Positions 8,502-16,616 of a DNA stretch of 64,000 bases are shown piece by piece; within the stretch, counting starts at the first letter, position 1, and each line of letters begins with the position of its first letter. The notes under the pieces were generated by a model, which saw nothing but the letters and a program-made list of their open reading frames with translations, ran no database searches and was not told the origin of the DNA. The stretch comes from Bacillota bacterium (lineage in GTDB: Bacteria; Bacillota; UBA4882; UBA8346): positions 48,536 to 112,535 of the forward strand of contig JAEYRX010000099.1 of assembly GCA_023435225.1 (NCBI GenBank), in the 5' to 3' direction. A program made the position numbers and the translations under genes.

Positions 8502-8529
8502 GGAACTTTTTTTTCGTTATTTTGTCTAA
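8502..8529 (+). promoter_or_regulatory. ECF-sigma promoter upstream of the GH3 gene
   Basis: GGAACT (8502-8507), 16 bp, GTCTAA (8524-8529). Both elements and the spacing match the promoter in front of the ECF sigma gene (6720-6747). It lies about 164 bp before the GH3 start codon, which leaves a long 5' leader. Confidence 0.65.
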
Positions 8530-8692
8530 ATAGTATAATCAAACTTAAGGTAATTACAGGAAATGAACCTTTTACTCAAGGCGAAATCTATTATCGGAAA
8601 GCGTGTAAAACAAGGTATTTTTGCTTTGGTGAAGAATTTATTTAAAAACTTTTGTGAATCTTTATAGAAATTGTTGTTAGGAGAATAGATTT

Positions 8693-10528
8693 ATGATGCA
8701 AAAATATTTGAGTAAACAAAGATTAATCTCATTTTTTGGATTAATATTTATAATTTTATTGTTATCGTTAAATATTCCTCCCATAAATGGAGCAACCGAA
8801 TTTGATTTAAAAGTTCTAAATCTTTTACAACAAATGACTCTCGAAGAAAAAATCGGTCAAATGACCCAAGCGGATCGTACTTCGATAGCTGATGTTAATG
8901 ATATTCAAAAATACGGACTTGGGGCTTTATTGAGCGGTGGTGATTCTAACCCGCCGAATACCACTCCGGAGCAAATGGCCGATTGGGTTGATCAATGTCA
9001 ATTTGCCGCATTACAGAGTCGTTTAAAAATTCCGATTTTATATGGAATTGATGCTGTCCATGGCTATGGTAATATCATAAATTCCGTAATTTTTCCCCAC
9101 AATATCGGGATGGGCGCCACTGGGGACCCTCAATTAGCTGAAAAAGCTGCTCGAATTACAGCGATAGAAATGGTTGGAACTGGAGTAAGATGGGCTTTCG
9201 CGCCTTGTATAGCTGTTGCCGGGGATGAGCGTTGGGGCAGAAATTATGAGAGTTATGGAGAAACTTCCGATTGGCCAATCTTACTTGGGGTTGCCGCTAT
9301 TAAAGGTTTTCAGGGTGATTTAAATAGTCGGTATAGTGTCCTGGCTTGTGCTAAACATTATATAGGTGATGGAGGAACTCAGTTCGGGACGGGGATATAC
9401 GGTGGAAATGACCAAGGCGATACCCGGGTCTCCGAAGAAATTCTGCGCCAACTCTATTTACCTCCATATATTGCAGCAGTAAAAGCCGGAGTCCGGACAG
9501 TAATGGCCTCATATAGCAGTTGGAACGGTCAAAAATTACATAACCACCAATATTTGCTTACTAAAGTGCTTAAAGAAGAGTTGGGATTCACCGGCTTTAT
9601 TGTATCGGACTTTCGGGGAATTGATCAACTGCCGGGGAGTTACAATAACCGGGTTGCCACCGCTATTAACGCCGGGATCGACATGGTGATGGGACCTGTT
9701 AGCTATGAACAATTTATAAACACGGTTAAGACACTGGTTGAAAAAGGCCAAATACCAACTTCGCGAATTAATGATGCGGTAGCCAGGATTTTACGGGTTA
9801 AATTTGAATTAGGGTTATTTGAAGCTCCATATGCCGACCGGAATTTGTTGCCAACTATCGGTTCACAAGAGCATCGGGAAGTTGCCCGGCAATGCGTCCG
9901 GGAGTCACTGGTTTTACTAAAAAATGATGGCCAAATTTTGCCTTTATCAACCCAAATCAAACGGATTATAGTTGCTGGAAGGTGCGCTGATAACCTGGGT
10001 TACCAATGCGGCGGTTGGACTATAAAATGGCAAGGGGATAGCGGAAATATTACTACTGGTACTACGATTTTGCAAGGGATTCGTCAAACGGTTTCAGCGG
10101 GTACCACTGTTAGTTATAGCCGGGATGGCAAAGTGGAAGGTAAAGCTGATGTTGCAGTTGTTGTTGTAGGAGAAACTCCTTACGCTGAATTTCAAGGAGA
10201 TATTACTAATCCCGACAAATTAACGCTTAGTAGTCAGGATCAGGAAACTATTAATAATATCAAGAAGACTAAAATTCCCATGATAATTGTATTAATCTCC
10301 GGACGGTCGTTAGTGATTACCGATGAATTGAAAAAAAGCAAGGCTTTTATTGCTGCCTGGCTACCCGGTACCGAGGGTCAGGGAGTGGCTGATGTTTTAT
10401 TTGGCTCTTATAATCCTACCGGTAAACTCCCGTGCAGTTGGCCGAAAACTCCGGAGCAGATTCCCGTAAATACCGGCGATCCTAATTACGCTCCTTTATT
10501 TGAATATGGGTTTGGATTGAGCTATTAA
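8693..10528 (+). CDS. Secreted glycoside hydrolase family 3 (beta-glucosidase type)
   Basis: A signal peptide (residues 1-34, hydrophobic core ISFFGLIFIILLLSL) is followed by the GH3 TIM-barrel with ACAKHYIGDGGT and the nucleophile Asp in GFIVSDFRGIDQ, then the GH3 C-terminal alpha/beta sandwich starting near ESLVLLKNDGQILPL and ending in FEYGFGLSY. It lacks the extra Fn3-like domain. It should remove terminal beta-linked sugars outside the cell. The KHYIGDGG loop looks like beta-glucosidases rather than NagZ (KHFPGHG). AGGAG precedes ATG 8693. The ECF-type promoter upstream suggests control by the adjacent sigma factor, odd for a purely nutritional enzyme. Confidence 0.9.
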   Translation: MMQKYLSKQRLISFFGLIFIILLLSLNIPPINGATEFDLKVLNLLQQMTLEEKIGQMTQADRTSIADVNDIQKYGLGALLSGGDSNPPNTTPEQMADWVDQCQFAALQSRLKIPILYGIDAVHGYGNIINSVIFPHNIGMGATGDPQLAEKAARITAIEMVGTGVRWAFAPCIAVAGDERWGRNYESYGETSDWPILLGVAAIKGFQGDLNSRYSVLACAKHYIGDGGTQFGTGIYGGNDQGDTRVSEEILRQLYLPPYIAAVKAGVRTVMASYSSWNGQKLHNHQYLLTKVLKEELGFTGFIVSDFRGIDQLPGSYNNRVATAINAGIDMVMGPVSYEQFINTVKTLVEKGQIPTSRINDAVARILRVKFELGLFEAPYADRNLLPTIGSQEHREVARQCVRESLVLLKNDGQILPLSTQIKRIIVAGRCADNLGYQCGGWTIKWQGDSGNITTGTTILQGIRQTVSAGTTVSYSRDGKVEGKADVAVVVVGETPYAEFQGDITNPDKLTLSSQDQETINNIKKTKIPMIIVLISGRSLVITDELKKSKAFIAAWLPGTEGQGVADVLFGSYNPTGKLPCSWPKTPEQIPVNTGDPNYAPLFEYGFGLSY

Positions 10529-10534
10529 ATCAAC

Positions 10535-10828
10535 TTTCGGCTTCAAAAATAACTCGCGGTTAATCATGGTAGCTGGAGGTTTATCAATTTGCTAACCGAT
10601 TTTGGCCAATTGATTGATAAGTAAATCCCGTCTTCGTTCATAAGTCCGGACAGTATAGGTTACACAATCCTGTGGTCCTTTTAAAGCGGCAATAGCCGCT
10701 TTTTGAATTGGCAGAAAAATTCCATAATCCAGATGAGATTTTAAATTACGGAGCTGTTCGATAACGGCCTTATTCCCCAGCGCAAAAGAGATCTGGCAAA
10801 TCGTTAACCGCGTACCGGTAATTTTCCG
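10535..10828 (-). pseudogene. Aminotransferase remnant (class I/II, LL-DAP aminotransferase-like)
   Basis: On the minus strand one frame reads ISFALGNKAVIEQLRN, KSHLDYGIFLPIQKAAI and TVRTYERRRDLLINQLAKIG, the typical C-terminal half of a class I/II aminotransferase. A TAG stop (10592-10594) follows KIG where the family normally has Trp (TGG), and the frame continues after it with QIDKPPATM, also family-like. The N-terminal half with the PLP lysine and the extreme C terminus are missing. This is a decayed gene; boundaries are approximate. Confidence 0.75.
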
Positions 10829-10953
10829 GCCGGGTTGACTCTTCCTGAAGCTTTTTTTAAGGGATTTTTATTTAGTGAATTAATGTTTTAAAAGGAAAAT
10901 GTAGAAGAAAGAAGAATTCTATTAACAGGAAATTATGTAAAGTATGGATCGAA

Positions 10954-13227
10954 GTGACCGAAATGAAATTAAAAAACAAATCCTATCATCATAAATTTCA
11001 TATTGATATTGAAAATATTCTTGATGGTTTTGTACTTTTAAAAGTGATTATAGACCAGAATAAAATTCCGGTTGATTTTGTTATTCTGAAAGTAAACGAT
11101 GGTTTTGCTAATTTGGCCGGCTTATCTAAACGAAGTTTACTTGGCAAAAAGGTTTCCCGGATATTTCCATACTTTAAATCAGCTTATTTTGATTGGCATC
11201 AAGCTTTAGAAAAAACTTTTTTATCAGGAAAAACCTATAAGTCATTTTTTTATTCCAAAGTATTAAAACGCAGGTTCTTTATAACTATATCCAGCTATTT
11301 CAGAAAGTTTTTAGCAATAACTTTTGAAGAAATTAACGATGTAAAGTTGGATTTAGATCTGGTCAATCAAACATTGGAATCCAACCCTGATTTTTTAAAT
11401 GAGATCGCTCTTACAAAAGACTTAGTCAATCCGGTTGAGCAATACCAGACTTTATTAGATGGAACCCAGGATGCAATGTTTTTAATTAATATTGGCTCGG
11501 ATGGCAAATTTCGGTTTCATATGGTTAATCATAGATATGAAATAGATACGGAGTTAACTTTGGAACAAGTCCGAGGAAAAACTCCCCGGGATTTATTTGG
11601 TGAAGAAATGGGCAGTTTTATTGAAAGTAAGTATCAATATTGTGTTGATTTCAAAACCACTTATTCTTATGAGGAAACTTTTTATTTAAGAGGAGCTGCG
11701 CGAAGCGGACAAACCGTATTATCACCGGTTATTCGAGATAATACAGTCGTACAAATTGTTGGTTCAACCCGTGAGATAACCGAACAAAAAAAAGCGCAAG
11801 ACGAATTAAACCAATATATGCAACATTTTAAGGCTTTAGTAGAAAACTCACCGGATATTATCGCCCGTTTGGACAGGAACTTAAAATATATGTACATTAA
11901 TCCGGCGGTTCAACGTGAATTAGGGATAGCTCCTGAGAAGTTTATTGGTAAAACCGACCGGGAATTGGGCACTGGCGATAAAGATTTGAAATGGGAACGG
12001 ACACTGAAAACCGTAGTGGAAACCGGTAAGGAAAAGTCGGTTATTATTAAACGGAAAACCCCTAAAGAAATAAAATATTATTTTTCCCGAATTGTACCGG
12101 AGTTTGATAATCGCGGTTCTTTAATTTCACTTATGTGTGTTAGTCATGATATCACGGAACGGAGAAAATTTGAAGATAAGATTAAATTTTTAAGTTTTCA
12201 TGATAAACTTACCGGTCTTTATAACCGGGCTTACTTTGAAGAAGAATTGTTAAGGTTGAATACGGGACGGCAGTTGCCATTAAGTGTTATTATGATCGAT
12301 GTTAATGGGTTAAAATTAGCAAATGATGCTTTTGGGCATCAGGAAGGCGATAAATTGTTGGTCAAAACGGCGGTTCTTTTAAAACAAATCTGCCGTAAAG
12401 AAGAGATTATATGCCGTTGGGGCGGGGACGAGTTCATAGTATTATTACCGAAAACCAATGAACGGGCAACCATGGAAGTATGCAACCGCATAAAAAAAGG
12501 ATGTCTAAATCAAAAATCAGCTATAATGCCGTTAAGTTTGGCGATAGGATCCGCAACTAAAAAGGAAGAACTCCAAAACATCCAAACCACTTTGAAAATA
12601 GCTGAAGACAGAATGTACCGTAATAAATTATTGGAGAACAGAAGTTCTCGGAGCTCCATTATTTTATTTTTACAGGAATCATTACAAGAAAGAACTTTGG
12701 AAACTAAGGAACATCAGCAACGATTGAAGGATTTAGCGGTTTTAATCGGAGAAAAGCTTGGTTTTTCCGGTAATGAATTAGATGAATTTATTTTATTAGC
12801 TTCTTTACATGATATCGGGAAAATTGCAATATCAGAGGCTATTCTATTAAAACCGACAGGTTTGACCAAAGAAGAATGGCAGGTTATAAAGAAACATTCG
12901 GAGATTGGCTACCGTATTGCCAAAACTACTCCCGAATTAACCGCTATTGCCGAACAGATATTAACTCACCATGAACGTTGGGACGGGACCGGTTACCCTC
13001 AAGGAATTAAAGGTGCAAATATTCCTTTAATGTCCCGGCTTTTAGCTATTATGGACGCTTTTGATGTAATGACTAACGGCCGGCCTTATAAACAACCAGT
13101 CAGTAAAGAGACGGCAATCGCTGAAATAAAAAAATGCGCCGGATATCAATTTGATCCATCTTTAGTAGATATTTTCATTGAGGCAATCATTTTAACCCGG
13201 CTTAAGGAAGATAAACAGAATATATAA
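10954..13227 (+). CDS. PAS-GGDEF-HD-GYP cyclic-di-GMP signalling protein
   Basis: This cytoplasmic multidomain sensor has three PAS-like domains (about residues 17-130, 165-280, 290-405), a GGDEF domain with an intact WGGDEF (residues 489-494) and an HD-GYP phosphodiesterase domain with HDIGK (619-623), HHERWDGTGYP (around 670-682) and the usual downstream DAFDVMT. It therefore carries both synthesis and degradation modules for c-di-GMP. The inhibitory RxxD site reads RKEE, so product inhibition may be absent. No membrane segment is seen. GTG 10954 and ATG 10963 are both possible starts; neither has a strong ribosome binding site. Its stop codon directly abuts that of the convergent gene. Confidence 0.9.
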   Translation: MTEMKLKNKSYHHKFHIDIENILDGFVLLKVIIDQNKIPVDFVILKVNDGFANLAGLSKRSLLGKKVSRIFPYFKSAYFDWHQALEKTFLSGKTYKSFFYSKVLKRRFFITISSYFRKFLAITFEEINDVKLDLDLVNQTLESNPDFLNEIALTKDLVNPVEQYQTLLDGTQDAMFLINIGSDGKFRFHMVNHRYEIDTELTLEQVRGKTPRDLFGEEMGSFIESKYQYCVDFKTTYSYEETFYLRGAARSGQTVLSPVIRDNTVVQIVGSTREITEQKKAQDELNQYMQHFKALVENSPDIIARLDRNLKYMYINPAVQRELGIAPEKFIGKTDRELGTGDKDLKWERTLKTVVETGKEKSVIIKRKTPKEIKYYFSRIVPEFDNRGSLISLMCVSHDITERRKFEDKIKFLSFHDKLTGLYNRAYFEEELLRLNTGRQLPLSVIMIDVNGLKLANDAFGHQEGDKLLVKTAVLLKQICRKEEIICRWGGDEFIVLLPKTNERATMEVCNRIKKGCLNQKSAIMPLSLAIGSATKKEELQNIQTTLKIAEDRMYRNKLLENRSSRSSIILFLQESLQERTLETKEHQQRLKDLAVLIGEKLGFSGNELDEFILLASLHDIGKIAISEAILLKPTGLTKEEWQVIKKHSEIGYRIAKTTPELTAIAEQILTHHERWDGTGYPQGIKGANIPLMSRLLAIMDAFDVMTNGRPYKQPVSKETAIAEIKKCAGYQFDPSLVDIFIEAIILTRLKEDKQNI

Positions 13228-13731
13228 TTAACTTAACATATCTTTTAATTCATCAAGTAAACGTGATTGTTCTTCTATAAAATTTTTAATTCTTTCATTT
13301 TTTATTAATAGTTGGCAAACCTGACGCACTTTTTTTACAAAGTCGGGGTTTAAATCATTTCGTCCCATTTCCCGCGCTAAAGGACAAACTTGAAAAGCGC
13401 CCGGATCTATTATAATTGTTAAAATTCCTTTTTTAGTAAAATAAGGAGTCAGTGGAAAGATCCTGCAAGCAAGCGGTCTTTTATTTCTATCGCATTCTCC
13501 ATTACATATAGCCAGTAAAACCTGGTTTCCATTTATAGTTACCGGTTTTAAGTATAAAAAATCCGACTCAGATTGCATTATTTCTTCACCTGGGAATAAA
13601 TACATCCCAAAATCAGTTTCTTCCCCTTGACAACAAGCTTTCCGGCATTCTCTACCGCAATCTGTATTTAAGGGGGTTACCTTGTTTAAAAGTTGATAAA
13701 CCTGATTATATAGTATTCTAAAGTCATTCAT
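13228..13731 (-). CDS. CxCC-family cysteine-cluster (zinc/iron-chelating) protein
   Basis: A 167-residue protein of the YkgJ-like family: CGRECRKACCQ near the N terminus, then CNGECDRNKRPLACRIFPL and a last Cys in VCPLAR. The spacing of eight or so cysteines is typical of this metal- or Fe-S-binding domain, whose biochemical role is not established. A C-terminal helix follows (residues 120-165). It runs convergent to the PAS-GGDEF gene, with no base between the two stop codons, so a shared transcriptional function is unlikely. Confidence 0.7.
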   Translation of the reverse strand: MNDFRILYNQVYQLLNKVTPLNTDCGRECRKACCQGEETDFGMYLFPGEEIMQSESDFLYLKPVTINGNQVLLAICNGECDRNKRPLACRIFPLTPYFTKKGILTIIIDPGAFQVCPLAREMGRNDLNPDFVKKVRQVCQLLIKNERIKNFIEEQSRLLDELKDMLS

Positions 13732-14081
13732 TTTTAATAAATAATCCTTTTACCAAAGTAATAATTTCCGGAATAAAGTAAGCGAGGGATTTTCACTCCC
13801 TTAAAAAACGAAACTGGGACACAAATTCAAAAATAAAACGCCGTGGGATCACCAAGGCTATTTTACAAAGAAAAGGAGGAGTAATAAGTAACTGACTTTA
13901 TATTAGCATATGGAAGTTTATTGCTTATAAAAAAGAAGTAAAAATTAAGTAAAATATTAAAATTTGTGGCAGAAGAATTTATTAACCTAAAAAAATGGTA
14001 ATATTTAAAAGGCAAAGCAGGTAAATAATGTTTTTATCTAGAAATAATAACTAAATTTAATCTTCGAAAAGGTGATAAAAA
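13732..14081. other. Spacer without a recognisable gene
   Basis: About 350 bp. GAGGGATTTTCA joined to CTCCCTTAA at 13790-13804 looks like the two ends of repeat family B fused together, perhaps a collapsed copy. An AAAGGAGGAG word near 13870 resembles a ribosome binding site but no open frame follows it. I see no other signal. Confidence 0.4.
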
Positions 14082-14546
14082 ATGGCTGATTGTGAATGTT
14101 TAGTTGGTTGTCCCTTTTTTAATGACAAAATGGCAAATATGCCAAGCACTGCAGAAGCGATTAAGCGAGCTTATTGTCGAACCAACAATTTAGAATGCGC
14201 CAGATACATGGTTTTTAGTAGTTTGGGTAAAGAAAAGGTCCCGAAAGATCTTTTCCCTCAAGATAAGGATGAAGCATTGATGATTTTGAGAAGAGTCAAT
14301 GATTCAACTAATCAGGGAAAGTTGGAAGAAAAAGAATCTTGTGAATATTGGCCTGCGTGCGAAGCTTTCTTCGCCAGAAGCATGGGAAATATGCCGGCTA
14401 CTGCTAATATTATTAAAAAGAATTATTGTAATAATCCTAAAAATCATAAAGATTGCGCCCGATATTTAGCTGCAGTAAAATTAGGAAGGAATAACATTCC
14501 GGAAAAATTATTTCCTAACCAAAAAGCTCATGTTAATGAAATATGA
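14082..14546 (+). CDS. Tandem-duplicated four-cysteine motif protein
   Basis: A 154-residue protein made of two similar halves (about residues 4-70 and 85-150). Each half has Cys-x5-Cys, then NMP-(S/A)TA-x3-(I/K)K, YC, a second Cys in CARY, and a closing LG-x4-(V/I)P-x2-LFP. That gives four conserved cysteines per half, arranged as for one metal or Fe-S site each. I know this word order from small standalone or C-terminal domains of unknown function, but cannot name a family. AAAGGTG precedes the ATG. It stands alone between non-coding spacers. Confidence 0.7.
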   Translation: MADCECLVGCPFFNDKMANMPSTAEAIKRAYCRTNNLECARYMVFSSLGKEKVPKDLFPQDKDEALMILRRVNDSTNQGKLEEKESCEYWPACEAFFARSMGNMPATANIIKKNYCNNPKNHKDCARYLAAVKLGRNNIPEKLFPNQKAHVNEI

Positions 14547-14561
14547 TATTAGGTTAATCTA

Positions 14562-14721
14562 TATAAGATGAACTAAATCATACGAATAAGCTTTCCCATA
14601 CTGACAGCATATTCAGTGAAGTTTGGCATTTATCCAGCCTGATGTTATTATTTGTAGCTGTATAAATGCCGATCAAAAGCCGAATGGGAAAGAGTAAATA
14701 GCAGAATTTAGTTCATCTTAT
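14562..14721. repeat. Family C inverted-repeat element, long copy
   Basis: TIRs ATAAGATGAACTAAAT and its complement bound about 159 bp. Inside the TIRs the outer parts (CGAATAAGCTTTCCCAT and AAAAGCCG-ATGGGAAAG) match the 87-bp copy at 27969-28056, but this copy carries about 75 extra bp in the centre. No coding capacity. It abuts the stop codon of the RDD-family gene. Confidence 0.8.
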
Positions 14722-15522
14722 TTAATTAAAGAATGTATTTTCATAAAGTTTGGCGAGCGTTTCTAAGATTGGCAGCGCCTCGGTTTCGGAGATTTCTTCC
14801 GGTGCTCTTAATTCGTTTTGTGAGAGTATTTTATTTACGGTCATTAAGGCTAAGTTATTGATATTTTTAAGTTCATTACGACGGGTAAGTAAATTTTTAA
14901 TTAGTAAGTAATCCTGTTCGGTTAATGCAGGGAGAATGGAGCTTACCCATTGGTGTTTTTCAATGATTACAAATGTTTCAGACGGTTCAAGATTGGTTGG
15001 TTGTTCATTCAAAAATTGATCAATTTTTCGGCGGGAAATCTCTTTAACCACAATAGTACCGGCCGCATAATCTCCAAGTCGTTTTGATTTTTTATTTAAA
15101 AACATTACAATTAATCCCGTACCATAAAATGAAGGGAAAAAATCAGCTAGTCTAATAATATTTCTTAATAAAATATCCCAAAAAGACGGAGCATACCCCC
15201 CTTCCTTACGCACTCTGATATTTACTATCTTTTTTCCGATCGTTTGGCCGTTCATAACGGTTTCCAAAATGATATAATAACCAATAAGTATGACAAATAA
15301 TAATCCGATTAAAATTGCGCCGGTTATTGAGGTAGAGAGTTCCGTGATTTTGCTCTCTAAATTATTGAGTTTTAGTAAATCAAATAGAAACAATAGACCC
15401 AACAGTAGACTGGTTTGAATAAACATATCGATAAATAACGCTAAAAAGCGGGAACCAATCCCGGCAATTTCATAATCCAATTCTATATTTTCCGGTGTTA
15501 CCACTTTATAAATATCACTCAT
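14722..15522 (-). CDS. RDD-family membrane protein
   Basis: The RDD domain covers residues 14-165: an initial GSRFLALFIDM with the conserved Arg and Asp, two strongly hydrophobic segments (about 28-47 and 65-90), then GQTIGKKIVNIRV and a third region with the Asp in RLGDYAAGTIVV. A hydrophilic C-terminal tail of about 90 residues follows. RDD proteins are integral membrane proteins, some linked to ion or solute transport. It is transcribed away from the SpoIIM-like gene with 51 bp between them, and belongs to the MoxR/DUF58 module that follows. Confidence 0.8.
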   Translation of the reverse strand: MSDIYKVVTPENIELDYEIAGIGSRFLALFIDMFIQTSLLLGLLFLFDLLKLNNLESKITELSTSITGAILIGLLFVILIGYYIILETVMNGQTIGKKIVNIRVRKEGGYAPSFWDILLRNIIRLADFFPSFYGTGLIVMFLNKKSKRLGDYAAGTIVVKEISRRKIDQFLNEQPTNLEPSETFVIIEKHQWVSSILPALTEQDYLLIKNLLTRRNELKNINNLALMTVNKILSQNELRAPEEISETEALPILETLAKLYENTFFN

Positions 15523-15573
15523 AACTGTACCTCCATTTTAAACTCAGACTTCGAACTATAGAGGAGACCTTGC

Positions 15574-16557
15574 ATGAATATTCCTTTTATCCAAACCCGC
15601 CGGGAACGGTGGGTGAGGTTGCAACAATTATTAAAAAAAGCTGAAGGAAGTAGACTTACATCATTTACTAAAGAAGAATTAATTGAATTTTCGGTTCTGT
15701 ACCGACAAGCGTGCACCGATCTGTCGCTGGCCCAATCACAGGGACTTCCTGGTGAAATAATCGAGTTTATAAATGATCTGGTTACCAGGTCTTATCATTA
15801 TGTTTATCGTTCTGAAAAAACCACTTGGCGACAGTTACGGAGCTTAATATTCAACGAATTCCCCGTTTTATTTCGTCAAAATACTCCGGTAATATTATTT
15901 GCAATAGGACTGTTAATAATTGGCTGGTTGGCCGGTTTTTTCGGTTACTTAACCGGTCCCCAGGTGGTAAAAGAACTACTTCCTAAAGATTTAACCAATA
16001 AAATAATCAAAGGCTATGAGCAAAAAACTTGGTTTAATGAACCTTTGGTGGCCAGACCGTTTATATCCTCATTCATTATGTATAATAATATTATGGTTGC
16101 CATACAAGCATTTGGCGGCGGCATGTTGTTAGGAACATTAACTTGTTGGGCTCTATTATACAACGGTTTTATTTTAGGAGCTTTATCAGCCGTATTCTTT
16201 CAAAAAGGTTATTTTCTTTCATTTTGGGCAATGATTCTTCCTCACGGAGTAATTGAGTTAACTGCCATTGGTTTATCAGCAGCGGCCGGATTATTACTAA
16301 CCAAAGCTATTATTCTTCCGGGAAAATTCAGCCGTCAGGATTCCTTGAAAATTCATGGGACTGAAGCCATAAAAATGATAGTTGGAACAATAATAATGCT
16401 GGTAATAGCCGGTTTGATCGAAGGCTTTTTTAGTACAATACCTACCAAAAATATACCGGAATACGCCCGTTTGATATTTGCCGCCCTCACCGCAGTCTTA
16501 CTGGTTTGGTACTTTACAAGAAAGGTAACAGGGAATAGGGAACAGGGAACAGTTTGA
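15574..16557 (+). CDS. SpoIIM-domain (DUF95) membrane protein
   Basis: After a helical, charged N terminus (residues 1-100), four to five membrane segments carry the hallmark of the SpoIIM/DUF95 family: PHGVIELTAIGLSAAAG (around residues 225-241) and GGGMLLGTLTCWALLYNG. This is the long form that regularly sits beside MoxR, DUF58 and RDD genes, not the sporulation SpoIIM itself, which is at 28121. GAGGAG precedes the ATG. The last residues (TGNREQGTV) are encoded by a GGGAACA heptamer array, so the original C terminus has been replaced or extended. Confidence 0.82.
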   Translation: MNIPFIQTRRERWVRLQQLLKKAEGSRLTSFTKEELIEFSVLYRQACTDLSLAQSQGLPGEIIEFINDLVTRSYHYVYRSEKTTWRQLRSLIFNEFPVLFRQNTPVILFAIGLLIIGWLAGFFGYLTGPQVVKELLPKDLTNKIIKGYEQKTWFNEPLVARPFISSFIMYNNIMVAIQAFGGGMLLGTLTCWALLYNGFILGALSAVFFQKGYFLSFWAMILPHGVIELTAIGLSAAAGLLLTKAIILPGKFSRQDSLKIHGTEAIKMIVGTIIMLVIAGLIEGFFSTIPTKNIPEYARLIFAALTAVLLVWYFTRKVTGNREQGTV

Positions 16558-16615
16558 AGCTTCAAAGGGAAGGAGAATAAAGGACCACTTTCAATACTGT
16601 TGCCTCGTGCCTATT
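16524..16615. repeat. Heptamer array GGGAACA with an inverted partner
   Basis: GGTAACA, GGGAATA, GGGAACA, GGGAACA (16524-16551) continues into AGTTTGAA. About 50 bp later the opposite strand reads GGCACGA, GGCAACA, GTATTGAA (16594-16615). The two could pair as a hairpin. The first array lies inside the 3' end of the SpoIIM-domain gene. Confidence 0.6.
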
Positions 16616-16616
16616 T

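Noticed and set aside
13790..13804. Collapsed copy of repeat family B
   Set aside because: The two end words are adjacent, but 15-20 bp is too little to prove origin; mentioned only in the spacer entry.
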